This document shows, piece after piece, positions 7,202-14,638 of a DNA stretch of 64,000 nt. Source of the DNA: Arthrobacter globiformis NBRC 12137 (GTDB taxonomy: Bacteria > Actinomycetota > Actinomycetes > Actinomycetales > Micrococcaceae); contig NZ_BAEG01000085.1 in NCBI RefSeq assembly GCF_000238915.1, positions 310,001-374,000 of the forward strand, in the 5' to 3' direction. The notes beneath the pieces are model-generated. The model did not search any database. It was given only the letters and a program-made list of their open reading frames with translations, and was not told where the DNA came from. Positions within the stretch are counted from its first letter, which is position 1, and each line of letters starts with the position of its first letter. The position numbers and the translations under genes were made by a program.

Positions 7202-8791
7202 CTATTCCCACTCGATGGTTCCCGGCGGCTTGCTGGTGACGTCGAGCACCACGCGGTTGACGCCGTCGACCTCGTTAGTGATTCGGTTGGAGATCCGGGC
7301 CAGCAGGTCGTAGGGAAGCCGCGACCAGTCGGCCGTCATGGCGTCCTCGGAGGAGACGGGGCGCAGCACGATCGGGTGGCCGTAGGTACGGCCGTCGCCC
7401 TGGACACCCACGCTCCGGACATCCGCGAGGAGAACCACGGGCATCTGCCAGACGTCGTTGTCGAGTCCGGCAGCGGTCAGTTCTGCGCGGGCGATGGCGT
7501 CTGCCTTGCGCAGAAGGTCCAGGCGTTCCTTGGTGACCTCGCCGACGATGCGGATTCCCAGGCCGGGGCCGGGGAACGGCTGGCGGCCAACGATCTCCTG
7601 GGGCAGGCCGAGCTGGGCGCCCACGGCGCGCACCTCGTCCTTGAACAGGGCGCGCAGCGGCTCAACGAGCTCGAACTGCAGGTCCTCGGGCAGTCCGCCC
7701 ACGTTGTGGTGGCTCTTGATGTTCGCTGCGCCCTCGCCGCCGCCGGATTCGACGACGTCCGGGTACAGGGTGCCCTGCACGAGGAACTTGATCTTTTCAC
7801 CGTGTGCCGCTGCCTCGGCGATGATCGCCAGTTCGGCTTCTTCGAACGCACGGATAAACTCGCGGCCGATGATCTTGCGTTTGGTCTCGGGGTCGCTGAC
7901 GCCGGCCAGTGCGGCCTGGAAGCGCTCCTGCTCGTTGGCCACGTAGAGCTTCACACCGGTGGCGGCAACGAAGTCGCGCTCCACCTGCTCGGCCTCGCCT
8001 TCGCGAAGCAGCCCGTGGTCCACGAAGACACAGGTGAGCTGGTCGCCGACGGCGCGCTGGACAAGGGCTGCGGCAACAGCGGAGTCCACACCGCCGGAGA
8101 GGCCGCAGATGACACGGGCATCGCCGACCTGCTTGCGGATGCGCTCCACCTGCTCCTCGAGGATGTTGCCCGTGGTCCAGTTCGGTTCCAGCTTGGCACC
8201 CTTGAACAGGAAGTTCTCCAGGACCTGCTGGCCGTAGGCCGAGTGCTTTACCTCGGGGTGCCACTGCACGCCGTACAGGCACTTCTCCTCATTGGCGAAG
8301 GCGGCAACTTCAGCGCCCGCTGTGGTGGCCAGCACCTCAAAGCCCTCGGGAGCCTCGTGTACGGAGTCACCGTGACTCATCCAGGTGTTCTGGTGCTGCG
8401 GCATTCCTTCGAGGACGGAACGGCCTTCGCCGAGGATGGTGGTCTGGGTGGAGCCGTACTCCCGCAGGCCGGTCTTGTCCACCTTGCCGCCGAGGGCGTT
8501 GGCCATGGCCTGGAAGCCGTAGCAGATGCCGAAGACCGGAACACCGGCCTCGAAGAGGTCGGCGCCGACGCTCGGGGCACCATCGGCATAGACGCTGGCG
8601 GGTCCGCCGGAGAGGATGATTGCGGCGGGGTTCTTGGCCAGGAGCTGCTCAGTGCTGTAGGTATGCGGAACCACTTCCGAATACACATTCGCTTCCCGGA
8701 CGCGGCGGGCAATCAGCTGCGCGTACTGGGCACCGTAGTCAACAACCAGCACCGGCTTCTGGGAAGTTTGGGATGCAGTGGGAGTAGTCAC
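7202..8791 (-). CDS. guaA: GMP synthase (glutamine-hydrolysing)
   Basis: Last step of GMP synthesis: XMP + glutamine + ATP to GMP. 529 residues. An N-terminal class I glutamine amidotransferase domain (VLVVDYGAQYAQLIARRVRE; nucleophile Cys in VFGICYGFQ; VQWHPEV) precedes an ATP-pyrophosphatase domain (VICGLSGGVDSAVAAALVQ, the SGGVDS P-loop). The C-terminal dimerisation domain ends KPPGTIEWE. Full length for the family. GTG 8791 is chosen because TAGGCT (8798-8803) is six bases upstream, suggesting a leaderless message. guaB3 and guaB are in the same window on the same strand but not in one operon. Confidence 0.97.
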   Translation of the reverse strand: MTTPTASQTSQKPVLVVDYGAQYAQLIARRVREANVYSEVVPHTYSTEQLLAKNPAAIILSGGPASVYADGAPSVGADLFEAGVPVFGICYGFQAMANALGGKVDKTGLREYGSTQTTILGEGRSVLEGMPQHQNTWMSHGDSVHEAPEGFEVLATTAGAEVAAFANEEKCLYGVQWHPEVKHSAYGQQVLENFLFKGAKLEPNWTTGNILEEQVERIRKQVGDARVICGLSGGVDSAVAAALVQRAVGDQLTCVFVDHGLLREGEAEQVERDFVAATGVKLYVANEQERFQAALAGVSDPETKRKIIGREFIRAFEEAELAIIAEAAAHGEKIKFLVQGTLYPDVVESGGGEGAANIKSHHNVGGLPEDLQFELVEPLRALFKDEVRAVGAQLGLPQEIVGRQPFPGPGLGIRIVGEVTKERLDLLRKADAIARAELTAAGLDNDVWQMPVVLLADVRSVGVQGDGRTYGHPIVLRPVSSEDAMTADWSRLPYDLLARISNRITNEVDGVNRVVLDVTSKPPGTIEWE

Positions 8792-8878
8792 CGTACTAGC
8801 CTACTTTGCGTGATTGCCCCGACGCATCTTCAGCGGGCCCGCTGTGACGGACGGAACGCTGATCAGCAGCGGTTGGGA

Positions 8879-9379
8879 TCAGTAGCGGCTGGCGGCCTGC
8901 GGGTTGGCGGCGAGTTCGGCCTCCACTTCGGCGTGGAACTTCTTCTCCACGATGAAGGACAGGAACGGGACCACGCCGCCGAGTGCCAGCAGGATCATTT
9001 TGGCGAACGGCCAGCGCATCAGCGTCCAAAGCCGGAAGTTGGACATGAGGTACACGACGTACATCCAGCCGTGGACGATGAGAACGGTCACGGACACGTT
9101 GAACCCGCCAAGGACGCCCTTCGGTTCCGCCTGCGCGAAGCCGAAGCCGAACGGCTGGCCGGTCAGGGCGTCCGTTCCGCCGGCGAAGAGGTACTGGCCG
9201 AAGCCGTAGCGGGCCACCAGCTCCGCGCACAGCAGCAGCAGCATGGCACCCGTGAGGTAGGCCATGACCTTGTAGAACTTCAGGGCGGAGCGGATCTGTG
9301 CCTCCGTGCCGCCGAAGCGTCGCTTCTTCGCCGCCCCGGTGGGGTTCGAGGGCTGGATGGCCGGCTTGGGTTCGATCAT
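8879..9379 (-). CDS. DUF3817 family membrane protein
   Basis: 166 residues. A short hydrophilic N-terminus leads into LKFYKVMAYLTGAMLLLLCAELVARY (first membrane segment), then VSVTVLIVHGWMYVVYLMSN and PFAKMILLALGGVVPFLSFI, and a polar tail: three predicted membrane segments with the His/Tyr pattern of DUF3817. Function unknown; the family is widespread in actinobacteria and often lies near purine genes, as here upstream of guaA. Start ATG 9379 has AAAAGGT about eight bases upstream and overlaps the SURF1 stop as ATGA, so the two are coupled. Confidence 0.85.
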   Translation of the reverse strand: MIEPKPAIQPSNPTGAAKKRRFGGTEAQIRSALKFYKVMAYLTGAMLLLLCAELVARYGFGQYLFAGGTDALTGQPFGFGFAQAEPKGVLGGFNVSVTVLIVHGWMYVVYLMSNFRLWTLMRWPFAKMILLALGGVVPFLSFIVEKKFHAEVEAELAANPQAASRY

Positions 9380-10230
9380 GGCTGTACCTTTTGTTGGATC
9401 TCGTTGGGTTGGGTAGGTTCTGGCCCGTCGTGGCTGTGGCCACCGGCGTCGTGGTCCTCGGCGTCCTCGAGGCTTCTGCGGTAATCGTCCTTGACCAGCC
9501 GCCACCAGATGAACAGGGCAAATCCGGCAAAAACGATCCACTCCACGGAGTAGAACAGGTTCAGCCAGTTGACCTTCTCGGCCGGCGGCTGGGCAGGGAT
9601 GCTGAGCGGCTCCAGGCCGCTGCCGGCGGCAGCACCGACGTCGGCCGTTCCTGACTTTTCCGCCGTGGCGGAAACGAACGCGGGGTAACTGCTGACGTTC
9701 CAGGCGTTGATGAGTTCAGCCACCGAGACTGCCGACGCGTGGCCGGGTTCAGGGGCCGCGTTGGGCACCGGAGCTTCGGACGGCAGAAGCCGTCCGGTCA
9801 GCCTGATAACGCCCGACGGCGGAGCGCTGGCGTCAGCGGGGTCAGCGATCCAGCCGCGGGCCACCGGTATGTAGGTTTTAGGTGAGGCTGCCGCGCCCTT
9901 GAGCACCGGGGCGTCCGTCACGGCGAATGCCGTGACCACCCAGTATCCGGTCTTGCCATCCTTCAGCCGGCCCGCAACCAGGACCTGCTTCGCGGGGTCG
10001 TAGGTGCCGGACGCCTCGACCATCTGGTCCGCCACCGAACCACGGAAGAAGTCACCGGGCTGCAGGGTTTTCGTTAAGGCCTGGACCTGCTCCGTGGCGG
10101 GGTTGACAGGTACTTCAGGCTGCGTGGAACGGCCGAACTGCCACTGACTCAGGAGCACAAAGACACCCGAAACGGCGATCGCAAAGACCAGGCCTGCGAT
10201 CCACCGGGGCTGGAGGGCTGTTTTCCACAC
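9376..10230 (-). CDS. SURF1 family cytochrome oxidase assembly protein
   Basis: 284 residues. Two membrane segments bracket an extracytoplasmic domain: WIAGLVFAIAVSGVFVLLSQWQF near residue 10-32, and WIVFAGFALFIWWRLV near 232-247. The W-Q-F-x-R motif after the first segment and VARGW in the middle are typical of SURF1, which helps build haem-copper cytochrome oxidase (haem a delivery). The C-terminal tail is His/Asp-rich (DHDAGGHSHDG). It starts at GTG 10230 and ends in an ATGA overlap with the DUF3817 gene. Just upstream lies the 60-bp repeat. Confidence 0.87.
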   Translation of the reverse strand: MWKTALQPRWIAGLVFAIAVSGVFVLLSQWQFGRSTQPEVPVNPATEQVQALTKTLQPGDFFRGSVADQMVEASGTYDPAKQVLVAGRLKDGKTGYWVVTAFAVTDAPVLKGAAASPKTYIPVARGWIADPADASAPPSGVIRLTGRLLPSEAPVPNAAPEPGHASAVSVAELINAWNVSSYPAFVSATAEKSGTADVGAAAGSGLEPLSIPAQPPAEKVNWLNLFYSVEWIVFAGFALFIWWRLVKDDYRRSLEDAEDHDAGGHSHDGPEPTQPNEIQQKVQP

Positions 10231-10270
10231 CCCTTAACGTTACTTCGTCCTTGTGTAGAACAACGAAACG

Positions 10271-10416
10271 AGAGTGGGGCAGCGGGGTCCCTGCGTGGCG
10301 ACGAAGTCGGACACGAAAGGGCCTGCCCCTAGAGTGGGGCAGCGGGGTCCCTGCGTGGCGACGAAGTCGGACACGAAATTGCGTGGCGACGAAGTCGACA
10401 CGAAAGGGCCTGCCCC
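10271..10416. repeat. 60-bp direct repeats with GC-rich palindromic ends
   Basis: Two copies of a 48-base block (10271-10318 and 10331-10378), exactly 60 bases apart and apparently identical, contain agagtggggcagcggggtcc and a core reading gtggcgacgaagtcggacac. A third partial core follows (10380-10416), with one base missing (gtcgacac). GGGCCTGCCCC at the unit ends can pair with GTGGGGCAG at the start of the next unit, so each junction can form a hairpin. The array fills the gap between the PTS IIA stop and the SURF1 start. It could act as terminator or be a dispersed palindromic element. Confidence 0.85.
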
Positions 10417-10421
10417 AATCT

Positions 10422-10910
10422 CTAGTGATCGAAGAAGACCAGGCTTGAGTTGATGAGCTCAGCGATGACCTCGGCGTCGTAGGCCCGGCGCAGCGATTCG
10501 CGGAACGATTCCTTGGACAGCGACCTCGCCAGGGTGGCGAGCACCTCAAGGTGGTCGGAGAACGAGCTCGCCGGCGTGGCAATGAGCAGGACCACGGTGG
10601 CCGGACCGTCAGAGGCGCCAAAGTCCAGGGCCTTGCCGTACTTGGTGATTCCGACGGCGATCGAGGTCTCGGAAACGAATTCGCTGCGGGCGTGCGGCAG
10701 GCCAACTCCCCCGGGCAGGCCGGTGGCCAGCTGGTGCTCACGGGCGTTGACGTGCGCCAGGAAGCCCTCGAGGTCTGAGACGCGGCCGGCATCGTAGAGT
10801 TTCCGGGCCAGCTGGCCGGCCGCATCCACTTTGTCCTCGGCATCCATTTCGAGGATCACCATGTCCGGTGTGGTGAGTTCCGCGTCGTAACGGTCCAGTG
10901 GTTCCGCCAA
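10422..10910 (-). CDS. PTS sugar transporter EIIA domain protein (mannitol/fructose type)
   Basis: 162 residues, a single EIIA-2 domain. The phospho-accepting His73 lies in the signature GGVGLPHARSEF, followed by VLLIATPASSFSDHLEVLATLARSL, typical of the fructose/mannitol IIA family. EIIA receives phosphate from HPr and passes it to EIIB, or acts as a regulator. No EIIB, EIIC or HPr gene is nearby, so the partner or sugar cannot be named and a regulatory (PtsN-like) role is possible. It stands alone between glpD and SURF1. The 60-bp repeat lies directly after its stop. Confidence 0.88.
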   Translation of the reverse strand: MAEPLDRYDAELTTPDMVILEMDAEDKVDAAGQLARKLYDAGRVSDLEGFLAHVNAREHQLATGLPGGVGLPHARSEFVSETSIAVGITKYGKALDFGASDGPATVVLLIATPASSFSDHLEVLATLARSLSKESFRESLRRAYDAEVIAELINSSLVFFDH

Positions 10911-10960
10911 GTGGTGTCCCTTCAGTGAGGCCGGGGCCTGTCCGGCGGCGGTTTGCGAGC

Positions 10961-12712
10961 TCAGCGGAGCGGGACGATGTCCTCCGCACCCAGCCGGGCA
11001 GCATCGGCCGATTCGTCATCGGGCTGCTGCTGACTGAGCCGTTCGGCTTCCACCCGCGCAAGGTAATGCTTGATTTCGCTTTCCCGCTGCGCATCGCTCC
11101 AGCCAAGAATTTCTCCCATAAGCTTAGCGACTACCGGGACGGCAGACACACCGCGGTCCCACGCCTCGATGGAAATCCGGGTGCGCCGGGTCAGGACGTC
11201 GTGCACGTGCCGGGCGCCCTCGTGGGTTGCCGCGTAGACAGCCTCGGCCTGCAGGTAGTCGTCCGCGCCGGGCAGCGGTTCCGCCAGTTCGGGCCGGTCC
11301 TGGATGAGCGCAAGCACCTCCGATGCCATGGATCCGTAGCGGTTCAGCAGGTGCTCAACGCGTGCCACGTGCACCCCGGATTCCTCGGCAGTCCGGTTGC
11401 GGCGGTTCCAGGCAGCCTTGAACCCGCTCGCCCCCAGCAGCGGGATGGTTTCGGTGCAGCTCGGGGGCACGCGCTCGTCCATGCTGCGGGCGGCTTCGTC
11501 CACGGCATCCTTGGCCATGACTCGGTACGTGGTCCACTTGCCGCCGGCCACCACCACCAGGCCGGGCACGGGATGGGCCACGATGTGCTCGCGGGAGAGT
11601 TTGGCCGTGGAGTCGCTTTCCCCGGCCAGCAGCGGCCGCAGCCCGGCGTAGACACCCTCCACGTCTTCCCGGGTGAGGGGGCGTTTGAGGACCTTGTTGA
11701 CGTGTTCCAGCAGGTAGTCGATGTCCTTGCTGGACGCCGCCGGGTGGGCCTTGTCCAGCCGCCAGTCGGTGTCGGTGGTGCCGATGATCCAGTGCCGCCC
11801 CCACGGGATGACGAACAGCACGGACTTCTCGGTCCGCAGGATCAGCCCGACCGTCGACTGGAAACGGTCCCTCGGCACCACCAGATGGATGCCCTTGGAG
11901 GCGCGCACCTTCAGCTGGCCCCGCTCGGTGACCATGGCCTGGGTTTCGTCGGTCCAGACCCCGGTGGCGTTGATGACCTGCTTGGCGCGGATGTTGAAGT
12001 GGGATCCGTCTTCGCGGTTGACTACCTTGGCGCCCACCACACGCTCGCCCTCGCGCAGGAAGTCGACGACGGCGGTCTGGTTGACCGCGTGCGCCCCGTA
12101 GTAGGCGGCGGTCCGCACCAGGTTTGCCACGTACTTGGCGTCGTCCACCTGGCCGTCGTAGTAGCGGATCGATCCGATGAAGGCGTCGTCCTTCAGGCTC
12201 GGGGCGGCCCGCAGTGTGCCCCGGCGCGAGAGATGCTTGTGGAACGGAACGCCGCGCTTGTGCCCGCCGGAAATCGACATGATGTCGTACAGCGCTATGC
12301 CGGCGCCGATGTACGGCCGCTCGACGACGTGTTTGGTCAGCGGGTACAGGAACGGCACCGGCCGGGCAAGGTGCGGGGCGAGCTCGGAAAGCAGCAGCCC
12401 CCGTTCCTGGAGCGCCTCCTTCACGAGGGCGAAGTCGAGCATTTCCAGGTAACGGAGGCCGCCGTGGATGAGCTTGGAGGACCGGGACGACGTCCCGGCG
12501 GCCCAGTCGCTGGCTTCCACGATGCCGACGTTCAGCCCGCGGGTCACGGCGTCAAGGGCCACCCCGGTGCCGACGATGCCGCCGCCGACGATAAGGATGT
12601 CCAGTTCCTTGCCCGGCTCCGCCGAAGCCTTCAGCGCGGCAAGCGCGGCCTCCCGCGCCTCGGGGCCCAACGCTCCCCTGTTCGTCGCCGGACGTTCACC
12701 GAAACCGGTCAT
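10961..12712 (-). CDS. glpD: Aerobic glycerol-3-phosphate dehydrogenase
   Basis: FAD enzyme oxidising glycerol-3-phosphate to DHAP and passing electrons to quinone at the membrane. 583 residues. FAD-binding GxGxxG in LDILIVGGGIVGTGVALDA (about 36-55). The family segment GTSSRSSKLIHGGLRYLE follows, with GIHLVVPRDR and TDTDW further on. The C-terminal DAO_C domain ends about residue 540. ATG 12712 has GGATGGAGG seven to eight bases upstream. It is a single gene here: no glpF or glpK is adjacent. Confidence 0.95.
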   Translation of the reverse strand: MTGFGERPATNRGALGPEAREAALAALKASAEPGKELDILIVGGGIVGTGVALDAVTRGLNVGIVEASDWAAGTSSRSSKLIHGGLRYLEMLDFALVKEALQERGLLLSELAPHLARPVPFLYPLTKHVVERPYIGAGIALYDIMSISGGHKRGVPFHKHLSRRGTLRAAPSLKDDAFIGSIRYYDGQVDDAKYVANLVRTAAYYGAHAVNQTAVVDFLREGERVVGAKVVNREDGSHFNIRAKQVINATGVWTDETQAMVTERGQLKVRASKGIHLVVPRDRFQSTVGLILRTEKSVLFVIPWGRHWIIGTTDTDWRLDKAHPAASSKDIDYLLEHVNKVLKRPLTREDVEGVYAGLRPLLAGESDSTAKLSREHIVAHPVPGLVVVAGGKWTTYRVMAKDAVDEAARSMDERVPPSCTETIPLLGASGFKAAWNRRNRTAEESGVHVARVEHLLNRYGSMASEVLALIQDRPELAEPLPGADDYLQAEAVYAATHEGARHVHDVLTRRTRISIEAWDRGVSAVPVVAKLMGEILGWSDAQRESEIKHYLARVEAERLSQQQPDDESADAARLGAEDIVPLR

Positions 12713-12801
12713 GACGGGCCTCCATCCTCATCGCACGCTGTAGTTCACCAGAGTACTTCGTACGTCTGCCGATGGGCAGGGTGCGGGTGGAGGGCTGTGG
12801 A

Positions 12802-13938
12802 TCAGTTTCCGGCGTAGGGCGAAACCACGACGTCGACCCGCTGGAACTCCTTGAGGTCCGAATAGCCGGTGGTGGCCATGGAGCGGCGGAGTGCACCGAT
12901 CAGGTTGGAGGTTCCGTTGGTGTGGTGGCCCGGCCCGAAGAGCACCTCTTCGAGCGGACCGACGGTTCCGATGTTGACCCTGTCGCCGCGGGGCAGTTCC
13001 AGGTGGTGGGCTTCCTGGCCCCAGTGCCAGCCCTTTCCGGGGGCCTCCTCCGCCCGGGCGAGGGCGGTGCCGAGCATGACGGCGTCGGCGCCCATGGCGA
13101 TGGCCTTGACGATGTCGCCGGAGGTGCCCATGCCGCCGTCGGCAATGACGTGGACGTAGCGTCCGCCGGACTCATCCATGTAGTCGCGGCGGGCGGCGGC
13201 GACGTCGGAGATCGCGGAGGCCATCGGCGAGTGGATGCCGAGGGCGCGGCGCGTGGTGGTGGTGGCGCCGCCGCCGAATCCGACCAGGACGCCGGCCGCA
13301 CCGGTGCGCATGAGGTGCAGGGCGGGCGTGTAGCCGGCGGCACCGCCCACGATGACGGGGACGTCGAGTTCGTAGATGAACTGCTTGAGGTTCAGCGGCT
13401 CGTGGTCCTTCGAGACGTGCTCGGCGGAAACCGTGGTCCCGCGGATCACAAAGATGTCGACGCCGGCGGCCACCACGGTCTTGTAGTGTTCCTGGGTCCG
13501 CTGCGGCGTCAGCGACCCGGCCACGGTGATACCCGCGGCGCGGATTTCGGCAAGGCGCGACGTGATCAGCTCGGGCTGGATCGGTGCCTGGTAGAGCTCC
13601 TGCATCCGGCGGGTGACGGCCGGGCTGTTGGTTTCGTCGGCCAGCGCCCCGATCTCGTCCAGCACGGACTGTGGATCCTCGTACCGGGTCCAGAGGCCCT
13701 CAAGGTCCAGCACGCCCAGGCCGCCGAGCTTGCCGAGCGTGATGGCCGTCGCGGGGGACATGGCGGAGTCCATGGGTGCCGCGATGACGGGCATGTCGAA
13801 CTTGTAGGCATCGATCTGCCACGAGACGGAGACGTCCTTGGGGTCACGGGTGCGACGGTTGGGGACGATCGCAATGTCGTCCAGGGAGTAGGCACGACGC
13901 CCACGCTTGCCACGGCCAATCTCAATCTCGTAAGTCAC
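12802..13938 (-). CDS. guaB3: GuaB3 family IMP dehydrogenase-related protein
   Basis: 378 residues, a TIM barrel of the IMPDH/GMPR superfamily without CBS domains. VIAAPMDSAMSP and IADGGMGTSGDIVKAIAMGADAVMLG are the conserved phosphate-binding segments. The catalytic loop that reads GPGSICTTR in the guaB product of this window reads GFGGGATTTTR here, placing Thr227 where the catalytic Cys should be. GuaB3 proteins are usual in actinobacteria beside guaB; their role is less clear than that of GuaB. GTG 13938 follows a TAACCT element (13945-13950) by six bases, probably leaderless. Confidence 0.92.
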   Translation of the reverse strand: MTYEIEIGRGKRGRRAYSLDDIAIVPNRRTRDPKDVSVSWQIDAYKFDMPVIAAPMDSAMSPATAITLGKLGGLGVLDLEGLWTRYEDPQSVLDEIGALADETNSPAVTRRMQELYQAPIQPELITSRLAEIRAAGITVAGSLTPQRTQEHYKTVVAAGVDIFVIRGTTVSAEHVSKDHEPLNLKQFIYELDVPVIVGGAAGYTPALHLMRTGAAGVLVGFGGGATTTTRRALGIHSPMASAISDVAAARRDYMDESGGRYVHVIADGGMGTSGDIVKAIAMGADAVMLGTALARAEEAPGKGWHWGQEAHHLELPRGDRVNIGTVGPLEEVLFGPGHHTNGTSNLIGALRRSMATTGYSDLKEFQRVDVVVSPYAGN

Positions 13939-14029
13939 TGCTCTAGGTTATCCCAGCTGAACGCCTGTCTGAGGACCGGGACCCCGGGAGGCACGCCCCG
14001 GCGACGCGGGCGTTGGCTACAGTGGCCGG

Positions 14030-14638
14030 ATGGGCAGACGCTGGATCTTCGACGGACACATCGCCGGCATCGGAACCGCCTCCGGCCTGCGCGCGGTGGT
14101 CGGGATCTGGCAGGAGTCGCCCTTTGGGCCGTTCGCGGATGCGATGGTCCAGCTGCCGTCGGGGCGTCGGATACTGCTGGCTCCAACCGGGGCCGTGGCT
14201 GAGTTCGTTGCCGCCACCTACAGCTTCGAGGAGGTCCGCGTCGTCGACGCCGCTGCCGTGCTGGCCGGGCAGACGTTAAGGGTCGACGCCGGTCCCCTGG
14301 TGATTCGGGCCGGGATCGGGAGACGGGCCCTCCTGGGTGCGCTTCTGCGGACGGTGCCCAGGCCGCTTGCCGCGCACACCCGCTGGCTGACCGCTGTCAG
14401 CCCGCTGGCGGCCGTGGCCAGCCCGGGAGCCCGGACGTTCGGCACGGCGGGCAACGGCAGGCTCGAGTTTTACGGCGTGAGCGACCTGCATCACATCGGC
14501 TCCGCCGCCGTCCGCTGGGAAGGCACGGACGCGGGAACGCTGTCCCCCATCAACCCTCCGGTGACATTCGGGTTCAGCAGCGTTCCGCCGCGGCCCAGCC
14601 TGGCCCGGGTCCGGACCACCGTGGTGGAGGAATCCTAA
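14030..14638 (+). CDS. Conserved hypothetical protein
   Basis: 202 residues without signal peptide or convincing membrane segment. It begins RRWIFDGHIAGIGTASGLRA and contains a run of short beta-like segments (MVQLPSGRRILLAPTGAVAEFVAATYSFEEV), and ends in GFSSVPPRPSLARVRTTVVEES. I recognise no domain. ATG 14030 follows TACAGT (14018-14023) by six bases, so it is probably leaderless. Its stop overlaps the stop of the convergent ABC transporter gene by three bases, leaving no room for a terminator between them. Confidence 0.75.
   Translation: MGRRWIFDGHIAGIGTASGLRAVVGIWQESPFGPFADAMVQLPSGRRILLAPTGAVAEFVAATYSFEEVRVVDAAAVLAGQTLRVDAGPLVIRAGIGRRALLGALLRTVPRPLAAHTRWLTAVSPLAAVASPGARTFGTAGNGRLEFYGVSDLHHIGSAAVRWEGTDAGTLSPINPPVTFGFSSVPPRPSLARVRTTVVEES

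Noticed and set aside
10251..10448. Small plus-strand protein over the 60-bp repeat
   Set aside because: Its 20-residue internal repeat merely reflects the DNA repeat; there is no ribosome site and it overlaps the PTS gene end.
10898..12817. Long plus-strand frame opposite glpD
   Set aside because: Shadow of glpD; the minus strand carries the complete FAD enzyme. Similar long shadows lie opposite guaA, groEL, glmM and the treXYZ genes.
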